Shown piece after piece: positions 42,595 to 51,164 of a stretch of DNA of 64,000 nucleotides. Within the stretch, counting starts at the first letter, position 1; each line of letters opens with the position of its first letter. Position numbers and translations under genes: made by a program. The stretch comes from Leifsonia sp. TF02-11. GTDB lineage: Bacteria; Actinomycetota; Actinomycetes; Actinomycetales; Microbacteriaceae. The stretch is taken from NCBI RefSeq assembly GCF_017565305.1, contig NZ_JAGEKP010000014.1, positions 62,001 to 126,000 on the forward strand. Reading direction: 5' to 3'. The notes beneath the pieces are model-generated. The model had not been told where the DNA came from. It saw nothing but the letters and a program-made list of their open reading frames with translations, and made no database searches.

Positions 42595-43470
42595 ATGGCA
42601 GATCGCACTCCCTGGTCCCTTTCGGGAGCCCTCCGCGGGCTGTTCGCCAAGAAGACCATCGATGAGACCACCTGGGACGATCTGGAGGCTGCCCTCATCA
42701 CGGCCGATTTCGGTCCGGACGTCACCGAGGCGGTCGTCGACGATCTGCGCGCCAAGGTCGACAGGTACCACACGACCGATCCGGCCGACCTCCAGCGCAT
42801 GCTGCGCGAGACGATGGAGGAGCGGCTCTCGAAGCTCGATACGACGCTGAAGCTCAGCGAGCGTCCGGCGATCGTGCTCGTGGTCGGCGTCAACGGCGTC
42901 GGCAAGACGACGACCATCGGCAAGTTCGCGAAGTTCCTGCGCACCTACGACCGTTCGGTCGTCGTGGGCGCGGCCGACACCTTCCGCGCCGCCGCCGTCG
43001 AGCAGCTGGCGACGTGGGCCGAGCGTGCCGGCGCCGAGATCGTCCGCCCGCAGCAGCAGGGCCAGGACCCCGCGTCGGTGGCGTTCCAGACGGTCGAGAA
43101 GGCGAAGCGCGACGGCACCGAGATCGTCATCATCGACACGGCGGGCCGGCTGCAGACCAAGGGCGGCCTGATGGACGAGCTCTCCAAGATCAAGCGCGTT
43201 GTCGAGAAGCAGGCGCCGATAGCCGAGGTGCTGCTGGTCCTCGACGCGACCACCGGCCAGAACGGCCTGGCGCAGGCGGAAGCCTTCCTGGAGCACGCGG
43301 GCGTGACCGGGCTGGTCCTGACCAAGCTCGACGGGTCGGCCAAGGGCGGCTTCGTGCTCGCCGTGCAGGAGCGCACCGGCCTCCCGATCAAGCTGATCGG
43401 CCAGGGCGAGGGGATCAACGACCTCACCGGCTTCACGCCGCACGTCTTCGCGCAGCAGCTGGTCGGGTAG
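42595..43470 (+). CDS. ftsY: Signal recognition particle receptor FtsY
   Basis: 291 residues, NG domains only, without the long acidic A domain of enterobacterial FtsY. Walker A VVGVNGVGKTTTIGKFAKFL near 99, ADTFRAAAVEQL, DTAGRLQTKGGLMDEL near 178 and TKLDGSAKGG near 241. GTPase that docks SRP-ribosome complexes at the membrane. The Ffh partner lies 600 bp downstream. Very short 5' region suggests a leaderless message. Confidence 0.96.
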   Translation: MADRTPWSLSGALRGLFAKKTIDETTWDDLEAALITADFGPDVTEAVVDDLRAKVDRYHTTDPADLQRMLRETMEERLSKLDTTLKLSERPAIVLVVGVNGVGKTTTIGKFAKFLRTYDRSVVVGAADTFRAAAVEQLATWAERAGAEIVRPQQQGQDPASVAFQTVEKAKRDGTEIVIIDTAGRLQTKGGLMDELSKIKRVVEKQAPIAEVLLVLDATTGQNGLAQAEAFLEHAGVTGLVLTKLDGSAKGGFVLAVQERTGLPIKLIGQGEGINDLTGFTPHVFAQQLVG

Positions 43471-43478
43471 GGGCGGGC

Positions 43479-43979
43479 ATGGCCATCGAGCACGACTACT
43501 TCGGCGTCATCGACGAGACCGCGTCGGGCGGCCTCGCCTGGAGCGACACCGTCGAGCTCGCCGATCAGGCGGTGGAGGTCGAGCTGCTCGCCGACGACGA
43601 GTCGGCGGTCGGCGAGTACGCCCTCGACGCGGCGGCGGCGCTCATCCAAGCGCTCGAAGGCTTCGATGCGCGGGCGCGGGACGCGCTCATCGCCGAGCTG
43701 AGCTCGCGGCAGTCGGCCACGACCAGCTACATCGACGAGCACGTCGACAAGCTGGGGGAGTCGCTGCTCGACTTGCTGGTCTACAACTCGGGCGACATCG
43801 CGATCGACGTGCTGCGGTCCCTCCAGCTGCTCACCGTGACGGTGCAGGCCGACCATGCGGGGGAGGACGAAGTCTTCGCGACCTTCGACTACTCGATCAG
43901 CCCCGACGAGACGGACGCCATCCTCACCGTCTCGTTCGACGTGCGCGGCGACGTCGTCGCGGTCGACACGCAGAACTGA
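43479..43979 (+). CDS. DUF2004-like protein
   Basis: 166 residues, acidic, ATG at 43479, 8 nt after ftsY. IEHDYFGVIDETASGGLAWSDTVEL at the N-terminus and FATFDYSISPDETDAILTVSFDVRGDVVAVDTQ at the end match the DUF2004 pattern by eye. No catalytic motif. Lies between the two SRP GTPase genes and probably shares the ftsY transcript. Function unknown. Confidence 0.75.
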   Translation: MAIEHDYFGVIDETASGGLAWSDTVELADQAVEVELLADDESAVGEYALDAAAALIQALEGFDARARDALIAELSSRQSATTSYIDEHVDKLGESLLDLLVYNSGDIAIDVLRSLQLLTVTVQADHAGEDEVFATFDYSISPDETDAILTVSFDVRGDVVAVDTQN

Positions 43980-44046
43980 CGGACCCCGGCACCCCTCTGG
44001 CGCTCCTCGGCGGCCGGCCAGGCTGGGCCGATAGACTTGTCGGATC

Positions 44047-45615
44047 ATGGCTACTTTCGGCTCGCTGTCCGACCGTTTGACGGACACCTTCAAGAACCTC
44101 CGCACCAAGGGCAAGCTCACGCCGTCCGACGTGGACGGCACGGTGCGCGAGATCCGCCGCGCGCTGCTCGACGCGGATGTCGCCCTCGACGTCGTCAAGG
44201 ACTTCACGGGAAAGGTGCGCGAGCGCGCCCTGTCGGACGAGGTCAACAAGGCGCTCAACCCGGCCCAGCAGGTCGTGCAGATCGTCAACGAGGAGCTCGT
44301 CGGCATCCTCGGCGGCCAGCAGCGACGGCTGCAGTTCGCCAAGAAGCCGCCGACGGTCATCATGCTGGCCGGCCTGCAGGGTGCGGGCAAGACGACGCTC
44401 GCGGGCAAGCTCGGCAAGTGGCTGGCGAAGGACGGCCACACGCCGCTGCTGGTCGCCGCCGACCTCCAGCGCCCGAACGCCGTGAACCAGCTCCAGATCG
44501 TGGGCGAGCAGGCCGGTGTCCCGGTGTACGCGCCGGAGCCGGGCAACGGCGTCGGCAACCCGGTCAAGGTCGCCAAGGACGCGCTGAAGTTCGCCGAGAC
44601 CAAGCAGTACGACACGGTCGTCATCGACACGGCCGGCCGGCTCGGCGTCGACGCCGAGCTCATGAAGCAGGCGGCCGACATCCGCAAGGCGACGGAGCCC
44701 GACGAGGTCCTGTTCGTGATCGACGCGATGATCGGTCAGGACGCGGTCGCGACGGCCAAGGCGTTCCAGGACGGCGTCGACTTCACCGGTGTCGTGCTCT
44801 CCAAGCTCGACGGAGATGCGCGTGGTGGCGCGGCCCTCTCGGTGGCTTCGATCACCGGCCGCCCGATCATCTTCGCCTCGACCGGTGAGGGCCTGGACGA
44901 TTTCGAGCCGTTCCACCCCGATCGCATGGCCTCCCGCATCCTCGACCTCGGTGACATCCTCACCCTCATCGAGCAGGCGCAGCAGGCGTTCGACGAAGAA
45001 GAGGCGCGCAAGGTCGCCGAGAAGTTCGCGACCGACAGCTTCACCCTCGACGACTTTCTCAAGCAGATGCAGCAGCTGCGCAACATGGGGTCCATCAAGA
45101 AGATGATGGGCATGCTCCCGGGTGCCGGCCAGATGAAGCAGCAGCTCGACAACTTCGACGAGCGCGAGATCGTGCGCACCGAGGCCATCATCCAGTCGAT
45201 GACGAAGGCGGAGCGCACAACGCCCAAGCTGCTCAACGGCTCGCGCCGGCTGCGCATCGCCAAGGGCTCCGGAACCACGGTCACCGAGGTGAACCAGCTC
45301 GTGAACCGCTTCGAGCAGGCGGCCAAGATGATGAAGACGGTCGCCAAGGGCGGTGTGCCCAACGTTCCGGGCATGGGGCCGATCCCCGGCGCCGGCTACG
45401 CGGGCCGCGGCAAGCAGCAGCCCAAGAAGAAGGGGTCGCGCTCCGGCAACCCCGCCAAGCGCGCGGCAGAGAACGCGGCGCTCGCCTCCGGTGTGAAGCC
45501 AGGGGCGACGAGCGCCCCTGCAGGCAGCGGCTTCGGCCTCGCCGGAGGCAAAGCCCCCGCAGCCGGCCCCTCCGACGAGGAACTGGCCGCCCTCCAACGC
45601 TTCATGGGCCGCTGA
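44047..45615 (+). CDS. ffh: Signal recognition particle protein Ffh
   Basis: 522 residues. N domain, then G domain with Walker A LAGLQGAGKTTLAGKLGKWL near 104, DTAGRLGVDAELM near 196 and SKLDGDARGGAALSV near 252, then the methionine-rich M domain (DDFLKQMQQLRNMGSIKKMMGMLPG near 338) that binds 4.5S RNA and signal peptides. TAGACT at 44032-44037, 9 nt before the ATG, suggests a leaderless start. C-terminal tail is low-complexity Ala/Gly/Pro. Confidence 0.97.
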   Translation: MATFGSLSDRLTDTFKNLRTKGKLTPSDVDGTVREIRRALLDADVALDVVKDFTGKVRERALSDEVNKALNPAQQVVQIVNEELVGILGGQQRRLQFAKKPPTVIMLAGLQGAGKTTLAGKLGKWLAKDGHTPLLVAADLQRPNAVNQLQIVGEQAGVPVYAPEPGNGVGNPVKVAKDALKFAETKQYDTVVIDTAGRLGVDAELMKQAADIRKATEPDEVLFVIDAMIGQDAVATAKAFQDGVDFTGVVLSKLDGDARGGAALSVASITGRPIIFASTGEGLDDFEPFHPDRMASRILDLGDILTLIEQAQQAFDEEEARKVAEKFATDSFTLDDFLKQMQQLRNMGSIKKMMGMLPGAGQMKQQLDNFDEREIVRTEAIIQSMTKAERTTPKLLNGSRRLRIAKGSGTTVTEVNQLVNRFEQAAKMMKTVAKGGVPNVPGMGPIPGAGYAGRGKQQPKKKGSRSGNPAKRAAENAALASGVKPGATSAPAGSGFGLAGGKAPAAGPSDEELAALQRFMGR

Positions 45616-45623
45616 CCCCCGAT

Positions 45624-45679
45624 CAGACGTGAGTAGTCGCGGGAATCCCACCGGGGGTTCCCGCGATTACTCACGTCTG
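45624..45679. repeat. 26-bp hairpin between ffh and the SGNH gene
   Basis: 45624-45649 pairs with 45654-45679 (two G.T pairs, loop ACCG). The outer 22 bp are CAGACGTGAGTAGTCGCGGGAA with its complement. No T run. It lies between convergent genes, and its right arm includes the last codons and the stop (45671-45673) of the SGNH gene. Nearly the same stem length and tiny loop as 38113-38169, but unrelated sequence. Confidence 0.85.
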
Positions 45680-46357
45680 GGCGGCGAGGAGGCGATCCTC
45701 GATGGCTTTGGCGACGGCGCGTTCGCCTGCGGCGTTCGGGTGGATGCCGTCGGCCTGCACGAGTTCGGGGTGATCCGAGAGGGGATGGCCGATGTCGAGG
45801 AAGGTTCCTCCGGCGTCGGTCACGGCCTTCTGCACGATCCCGTTCACGGCCGCCACCGTGGCCGGGGGCTTGTCGGCTCCCCACACGGTCGTGATGCCGA
45901 TGATGCGTGCGCGGGGGAAGGCGTCGTGGAGTTCGCCGAGCAGGTCGTCGGCCGAGGAGGCGACGCGTGCGGGGTCCTGCTCGCGGTCGTTGCGGGTGGC
46001 GGCGATCAGGATGTAGTCGGGGTGGAGGCCGAGGGCCGTGTCGACCTGCTCGCCGTAGGTGTCGCCGTCCCAGCCGGGTTTGACGAAGCCGGAACCCGAG
46101 ACGGCCAGGTTCGTCAGCGTCCAGCCGTACTGCGAGGCGAGCAGGGCCGGCCACGCCTCGTCGGGGCGCACGCCCTTTCCGAACGCGATCGAGTCGCCGA
46201 TGGCGACCACCTGCGGCTTCGAGCGGTCCGCGGGTGCCGCTCCCGGTGTGTCCGCTGCTGCGACGGGGCTCGCGGGCACGGCCGCGGAGCAGCCGGCGAG
46301 GGCGATGGCCGCGGTGGCGACCGCGAGGAGCGCGGTCAGGCGCGGACGGGTGGGCAC
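45671..46357 (-). CDS. SGNH/GDSL-type hydrolase lipoprotein (copy 1)
   Basis: 228 residues from GTG at 46357 (a TTG further upstream keeps the frame open); TACCCT just before the GTG could be its -10. Signal peptide RLTALLAVATAAIALAGC with lipobox LAGC. SGNH blocks: GDSIAFGKG (Ser nucleophile), SGSGF, ATRNDREQD (Asn) and DGIHPNAAGERAV (Asp/His). Surface esterase or acyl hydrolase, substrate unknown. Third member of a tandem family; last to be transcribed. Confidence 0.85.
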   Translation of the reverse strand: MPTRPRLTALLAVATAAIALAGCSAAVPASPVAAADTPGAAPADRSKPQVVAIGDSIAFGKGVRPDEAWPALLASQYGWTLTNLAVSGSGFVKPGWDGDTYGEQVDTALGLHPDYILIAATRNDREQDPARVASSADDLLGELHDAFPRARIIGITTVWGADKPPATVAAVNGIVQKAVTDAGGTFLDIGHPLSDHPELVQADGIHPNAAGERAVAKAIEDRLLAAQT

Positions 46358-46429
46358 GCAGTGAGGGTAGACCGAGGAGACTGACAACTGACTGTGTGCA
46401 GTTCTCCGGGTGTCGCGGCACCTCGATCG

Positions 46430-47167
46430 TCAGCGGTGAGCCGAGCTCGGTTCGATCCCGGCTTTCGCGATCGCGTCGGACACGGCCTCGCCCAACAGCG
46501 CCTGCCCGGCCGCGTTCGGATGGATGCCGTCCGACTGCAGGAGGTCTGCCCGCCCGAGGAAGGTCTGGCCGATGGCGAGCCAGTGGCCGCCGGCTGCGAG
46601 CACGGCGTCGTGGAGGGCGTCGTCCAACACACTCGCCACCGGCGGCGCCGCGGTCGCGCCCCAGACCGCGCCCATGCCCACGAGGGTCGCGTCCGGCAGC
46701 GCGCTGGACAGTCTCTCGATCGCGGCGTGCGTCGCCGTCGAGACCGCGGCGGGGTCCGTTCGCGCGGTCGCGGCGTCGTTGATGGTCGCAGCGATGAGCA
46801 CGACCTGGGGCTGCAGCCGGATGACCGCGCTGACCTGATCGTCGAAGCGGTGGGAGTTGACGCCCTGTCGTGTGAATCCGGCCCCGCTCTCGGCGAAGTC
46901 GGTCAGGGTCCACCCGAGCCTGGCTGCGGCGACGAGCGGCCACGCGTCCTCCGCCGGCACCCCCAGCCCGATGGCGATGGAGTCCCCGATGACGGCCGCT
47001 GACGGCAGCTCGGAGTCCGGGGCCGCTTCACGCACGGAGGTCGGCCGCGACGTCGCAGGAGGGTCGAGGACCGTCGTGGAGCATCCGGTGAGCAGGAGCG
47101 CCGTCGTCGCAGCGATCGAGGCGATGGCCACGCGGAGAGGGATGCGCCGAGCGGCGCGGACCGTCAC
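46430..47167 (-). CDS. SGNH/GDSL-type hydrolase lipoprotein (copy 2)
   Basis: 245 residues from GTG at 47167, which overlaps the upstream stop as GTGA; GTG at 47173 is the alternative. Lipobox LLLTGC after VAIASIAATTAL. SGNH blocks GDSIAIGLG, SGAGF, ATINDAATA and DGIHPNAAGQALL. Paralog of its two neighbours with conserved block order and spacing. Coupled to copy 3. Confidence 0.85.
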   Translation of the reverse strand: MTVRAARRIPLRVAIASIAATTALLLTGCSTTVLDPPATSRPTSVREAAPDSELPSAAVIGDSIAIGLGVPAEDAWPLVAAARLGWTLTDFAESGAGFTRQGVNSHRFDDQVSAVIRLQPQVVLIAATINDAATARTDPAAVSTATHAAIERLSSALPDATLVGMGAVWGATAAPPVASVLDDALHDAVLAAGGHWLAIGQTFLGRADLLQSDGIHPNAAGQALLGEAVSDAIAKAGIEPSSAHR

Positions 47168-47841
47168 GCCCACCCGTCGACGCGGGTCAGGAACGCCGAC
47201 GCGATCGCCTGCTGGCCCTCGAGAGTGGGATGCTCACCGTCGTCCTGCACGAGACCCGCCTGGCCCCGATACGGCTGACCGAGATCGACCCATTTGCCGC
47301 CTGCCGCGGTGATCGCGGTGCGCAGGGCGTCGTTCAACGGGGCGAGGTCGCTGTCGTTGGCTTCGCCGGTGAGGGCGTTGTACCCGACCAGGTGGGCCTT
47401 CGGCAGGGCGTCGCTGAGGCGTTCGACGGCCGCGGCCATCGCTTTCGCCACGGTTGCCGTGTCTTGGCCGAGGTCGTTGTCGGAGGCGCCGATCAGCACG
47501 ACGTCGGCCTTCGCGGCGATGGCCTGGTCGATCTGGCCGTTGAAGTCCTGGTTGCTCGCACCCACCGCGATGAATCCGGCGCCCGGCTCGCTGAAGTTCT
47601 CGAGCCCCCAGCGTCGGTCGACTGCGACGAGCGCCGGCCAGGCGTCGAACGGCTCCAGGCCCATCCCCGACTCGATCGAGTCGCCCACGATCGCGACGAC
47701 GGGGTGCCGGCCGCCCTTGACGGCGGAGCCGAGGGCCACGTTCGGGCTGGCGGCAGTGGCGCACCCGCTGAGGGCGAGCGTCCCGAGCAGCAGGGCAGCC
47801 AGGGCGGTTGCGGCTGTGGCGAGGGGCCTGTGGTGGAGCAT
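47164..47841 (-). CDS. SGNH/GDSL-type hydrolase lipoprotein (copy 3)
   Basis: 225 residues from ATG at 47841. Lipobox LALSGC near 27. SGNH blocks GDSIESGMG, PGAGF, ASDNDLGQD and DDGEHPTLEG, where Glu replaces the Ile seen in the other two copies. First gene of the three-gene array on the minus strand. Confidence 0.85.
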   Translation of the reverse strand: MLHHRPLATAATALAALLLGTLALSGCATAASPNVALGSAVKGGRHPVVAIVGDSIESGMGLEPFDAWPALVAVDRRWGLENFSEPGAGFIAVGASNQDFNGQIDQAIAAKADVVLIGASDNDLGQDTATVAKAMAAAVERLSDALPKAHLVGYNALTGEANDSDLAPLNDALRTAITAAGGKWVDLGQPYRGQAGLVQDDGEHPTLEGQQAIASAFLTRVDGWA

Positions 47842-47864
47842 GTCTCAGAGCCTAGGGGACGAGT

Positions 47865-49094
47865 CTATGGATGGGCTATGCGACCCTGGGAGGTGGCCGG
47901 GTCGGCGTCGCCCGGTGCCGAACCGGACGACGAGTCCGGAGCCGCAGTCCGCGCTCGCGTTCGGTCCAGCCCGGTGCGCAGCTCGTGCGTGAGGGAGCTG
48001 ACCACGGCCTGCAGGCTGCCCCCGTTGGCGTCGGCGACGGCCAGCTGCCGCTGATAGCTCGCGCCCGCGGTCAGGATATCGGCCACGGACGCCAGCTCGG
48101 CCGAGCAGCCGAGCCGCTCGGCCGTCCCGGCGAGCTCGTCGACGAGTTCGAGCAGGCAGTCGCCCACGAGTCGCTCCGAACCGTCCGGCGCGACGATGAT
48201 CTCCGCGTCCAGCCCGTAGCGCGCGGCGCGCCATTTGTTCTCGCGCACGAACCACGGCTGCAGGGTGACCGGTTCGACGCCCCGATCGAGATCGCCCGAC
48301 ATCCGGTCGGTCAGGCAGTGGATGAGCGCGGCGACCGCACCCACTTCGTCCGCGGTCGAGAGGCCGTCGCAGGCGCGCATCTCGACCGTTCCCCATCTCG
48401 GCGAGGGTCGGATGTCCCAGCGCACCTCGCTGTGGTCCTCGACCACTCCGGTCGTGACCAGGTCCTGCACGTACTCCTCGTAGTTCGCCCAGGTGCCGAA
48501 CTGCCACGGCAGGCCCGCGGTGGGGAGCTGCTGGAACATCAGGGCGCGGTTGGACGCGTAGCCCGTGCGGGCGCCCGCCCAGAACGGACTCGACGCGCTC
48601 AGCGCCTGCAGGTGCGGGTAGTACGTCAGCAGGCCGTTCACGATCGGCAGGGCCTTGTCGCGCTCGTCGATGCCGACGTGCACGTGGATGCCCCAGATCA
48701 TCATCTGCCTGCCCCACCACTGCGTGCGGTCGAGAAGCCGGTCGTAGCGCTCGTTCGGGGTGACCTTCTGGTCGTACCACTGGGCGAAGGGATGGGTTCC
48801 CGCGCACATCAGTTCGACGCCGAGCGGGTCGGTGATCTCCCTGGTGAGCCCCATCAGCTCCTGGAGGTCGGCGATCGCCGCGGGGACCGTGCGGTGCACC
48901 CTGCTGACCAGCTCGACCGTGTTCATCAGCAGTTCGTGCGTGATCTGCGGATGCTCCCTGCCGTCCGGCGTCCCGAGCTCGCGCAGGACCTGTTCGGCGA
49001 TCTGCACCAGGTCGCCGGTCGAGGCGTCGACGAGCGCCAGCTCCCACTCGATTCCGATGGTCGAGCGCTCTGAGTCCGCGAAGAGGATCTGCAT
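47865..49094 (-). CDS. YbdK-type carboxylate-amine ligase (glutamate-cysteine ligase family 2)
   Basis: 409 residues from ATG at 49094 with GGAGGGG upstream. FADSERSTIGIEWELALVD at the N-terminus, MMIWGIHVHVGI near 146, WDIRPSPRWGTVEMRACDGLSTADEV near 231 and RENKWRAARYGLDAEI near 284 define the GCS2 family. Members make gamma-glutamylcysteine weakly or other amides; true role here unknown. Acidic/Ser-rich C-terminus. Divergent from rpsP with a 236-bp gap. Confidence 0.9.
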   Translation of the reverse strand: MQILFADSERSTIGIEWELALVDASTGDLVQIAEQVLRELGTPDGREHPQITHELLMNTVELVSRVHRTVPAAIADLQELMGLTREITDPLGVELMCAGTHPFAQWYDQKVTPNERYDRLLDRTQWWGRQMMIWGIHVHVGIDERDKALPIVNGLLTYYPHLQALSASSPFWAGARTGYASNRALMFQQLPTAGLPWQFGTWANYEEYVQDLVTTGVVEDHSEVRWDIRPSPRWGTVEMRACDGLSTADEVGAVAALIHCLTDRMSGDLDRGVEPVTLQPWFVRENKWRAARYGLDAEIIVAPDGSERLVGDCLLELVDELAGTAERLGCSAELASVADILTAGASYQRQLAVADANGGSLQAVVSSLTHELRTGLDRTRARTAAPDSSSGSAPGDADPATSQGRIAHP

Positions 49095-49150
49095 GGGGTG
49101 GTCCCCTCCGTCCGGTCGTTCGCCGTGCTGGCAGTCGGCTGTGCCGATTG

Positions 49151-49178
49151 TTACTTGCGGGCGCTTTTCTGACAGAAT
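49151..49178 (+). promoter_or_regulatory. Candidate promoter of rpsP
   Basis: TTACTT (49151-49156), 16-bp spacer, CAGAAT (49173-49178). Gives a leader of about 145 nt before rpsP. The same CAGAAT and a similar leader length precede rplS. Confidence 0.4.
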
Positions 49179-49330
49179 ATCTAGTTGAGTTCGACGTGCC
49201 CGACCCTCTATCCGGCACATCGGACGAACAATAGACCTCCTGCCGCGTGTGCCCCCACGCCCACGGCAGTCAGTTCGACAACGAATCCACCGGAGCCCTG
49301 CGGGGTTCCGGACGTCAACACAGGAGAATT

Positions 49331-49825
49331 GTGGCTGTCAAAATCCGTCTGAAGCGCCTCGGCAAGATCCGCGCTCCGTACTACCGCATCGTCGTCGCCG
49401 ACTCGCGCACCAAGCGCGACGGTCGCGTCATCGAGGAGATCGGTCTGTACCACCCGACCGAGGAGCCCTCGCGCATCGAGGTCGACTCGGACCGCGCGCA
49501 GTACTGGCTCAGCGTCGGCGCCCAGCCGTCCGAGCAGGTGCTCGTGCTCCTCAAGCTCACCGGCGACTGGGGCAAGTTCAAGGGTGACAAGAACGCCGTC
49601 TCGACCGTGAAGACCGCTGACGAGAAGGTCGCGTTCGTCGCCGACGAGAAGAAGAAGCCGGTCCTCAAGCCCAAGAAGGACGAGAAGCCGGCCGAGGTCG
49701 CCGCCGAGGCTGAGGCTGTCGTCGAGGCCGAGGTCGAGGCCGAGGAGGCCGCTGAGGCCGAGGTCGTCGCCGAGGCGGAAGAGATCACTGAAGAGGCCGC
49801 AGAGGCCGACGGCGAGAAGGCGTAA
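49331..49825 (+). CDS. rpsP: 30S ribosomal protein S16 with acidic C-terminal tail
   Basis: 164 residues from GTG at 49331 (AGGAG just upstream). The S16 core is residues 1-85: [36 protein letters not shown]. The remaining ~75 residues are Lys-rich then almost entirely Glu/Ala/Val ([26 protein letters not shown]), a low-complexity acidic tail typical of some actinobacterial S16 proteins. Confidence 0.95.
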   Translation: MAVKIRLKRLGKIRAPYYRIVVADSRTKRDGRVIEEIGLYHPTEEPSRIEVDSDRAQYWLSVGAQPSEQVLVLLKLTGDWGKFKGDKNAVSTVKTADEKVAFVADEKKKPVLKPKKDEKPAEVAAEAEAVVEAEVEAEEAAEAEVVAEAEEITEEAAEADGEKA

Positions 49826-49829
49826 CACC

Positions 49830-50060
49830 TTGCTCGCACCCGCGCTCACGCACCTGGTCAAAGGCATCGTCGACCACCCGGACGACGTGCATGTGGTGGC
49901 CAAGGGCTCCCCGCGTGGCGAGGTCCTCGAGGTTCGTGTGAACCCCGAGGACCTCGGCCGGGTCATCGGCCGTTCCGGCCGTACGGCCAAGGCGCTCCGC
50001 ACGCTCGTGGCTGCGCTGGCCGACGGCCGCCGCGTCCGCGTCGACGTCGTCGACGACTGA
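49830..50060 (+). CDS. khpA: KH-domain RNA-binding protein
   Basis: 76 residues from TTG at 49830, 4 nt after rpsP. Single KH domain with GxxG loop VIGRSGRTAKALRTL near 46 and a conserved VKGIVDHPDDVHV start. KhpA/YlqC proteins bind RNA, often with KhpB, and affect cell division and translation. Position between rpsP and rimM is the conserved one. Confidence 0.93.
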   Translation: MLAPALTHLVKGIVDHPDDVHVVAKGSPRGEVLEVRVNPEDLGRVIGRSGRTAKALRTLVAALADGRRVRVDVVDD

Positions 50061-50061
50061 G

Positions 50062-50757
50062 GTGGCCGAGCACAAGCTGCCCCGCAAGGATGTCGCCCCG
50101 CGGCCGGATCAGACCGAGCTGCGTGTCGGTCGGCTGACGAAGGCGCACGGTCTCAAGGGCGCGATCAAGGTCGAGCTCTACACCGACGAGCCGGAGCGCC
50201 GGTTCGTGCCAGGAGCGGTGTTCACGCTCCAGGTCCCCACCGCCTCCAAATGGCACGGCAAGACGATCGAGCTCACCGAGCTGCGCTGGTACAACGGTCA
50301 TCCGGTCGCCTTCTTCGTGGGCGTGGACGACCGCACCGAGGCAGAGACGCTCATCAAGGCCATCCTCTGGGTGAGCCAGGACGCCCGTCAGCTCCCCGAG
50401 GAGGAGGACGCCTGGTACGACCACCAGCTGGTCGGCCTCAGCGCCCGCCGGGACGGTGTCGAGGTGGGCACGATCGCCCGTGTCGACCACCTCCCCGCCC
50501 AGGATCTGCTGGTCGTGCGCACCGCCGACGGCGAGGTCCTCGTGCCGTTCGTCTCGGCGATCGTGCCCGAGGTCGACCTGGCCGCGGGTACCGTCACGCT
50601 CACTCCGCCGGCCGGGCTCTTCGAGGAGATCCCGGACGACGACGAGCCGGCGCCCGCCGAAGTCGCTGCCGATACGAGACCGGCCGATGAGACGCCGGCC
50701 AACGCCGACTCCCCAACGGAGGATGCACCGACCGCGCCCGAGAACGGCGAAGGCTGA
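50062..50757 (+). CDS. rimM: Ribosome maturation factor RimM
   Basis: 231 residues from GTG at 50062. RVGRLTKAHGLKGAIKVELYTDEPERRF near 20-47 is the N-terminal RimM barrel; PEEEDAWYDHQLVGLSARRDGVEVGTI near 112 begins the PRC barrel, ending DLLVVRTADGEVLVPFVSAIVPEVDL. Needed for 30S assembly with S19. The last 45 residues are an acidic Pro/Ala tail. Confidence 0.95.
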   Translation: MAEHKLPRKDVAPRPDQTELRVGRLTKAHGLKGAIKVELYTDEPERRFVPGAVFTLQVPTASKWHGKTIELTELRWYNGHPVAFFVGVDDRTEAETLIKAILWVSQDARQLPEEEDAWYDHQLVGLSARRDGVEVGTIARVDHLPAQDLLVVRTADGEVLVPFVSAIVPEVDLAAGTVTLTPPAGLFEEIPDDDEPAPAEVAADTRPADETPANADSPTEDAPTAPENGEG

Positions 50758-50761
50758 CGCC

Positions 50762-51157
50762 ATGACGGCCTACGTGATCGACGCCTCCGCAGCCATCGAG
50801 CTCGCGGAGGCCGGTTACGTTCCGGCGGCGGGCGACGCGCTCCTCGCGCCGACGCTGCTGCGGTCGGAGGTCCTGGCCGACCTGCGCCGCGATGTCGCCT
50901 CCGGTGCGCGCGACGAGCGTGCGGCCCGCACGCTGATCGCCGCCGTGGATCGGCTTCCGGTCCGGCTCCTGGGCGACCGCGTCCTGCGCAAGACGGCGTG
51001 GCGGCTCGCCGGCGAGCTCGGTTGGCCGGACACGCTGGCGGCGGAGTACGTCGCGTTGGCCGTGCTCCACGGCGACGCGCTCGTGACCGACGTCGCCGAT
51101 CGGTACGCCGGCGCGCCCGTCGCGCTGCGGACAGGAGCCGACCTCCTGCGCTCCTGA
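50762..51157 (+). CDS. PIN-like domain protein inserted after rimM
   Basis: 131 residues, ATG at 50762, 4 nt after rimM. YVIDASAAIELAEAG (first Asp), LLRSEVLADLRRDV (Glu), DTLAAEYVALAVLHGDALVTDVADRYAGAPV with late Asp residues: a VapC-type PIN fold. No antitoxin gene precedes it, so it may be a solitary RNase or a housekeeping PIN-like protein. Probably co-transcribed with rimM. Confidence 0.75.
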   Translation: MTAYVIDASAAIELAEAGYVPAAGDALLAPTLLRSEVLADLRRDVASGARDERAARTLIAAVDRLPVRLLGDRVLRKTAWRLAGELGWPDTLAAEYVALAVLHGDALVTDVADRYAGAPVALRTGADLLRS

Positions 51158-51164
51158 CGCGGCC

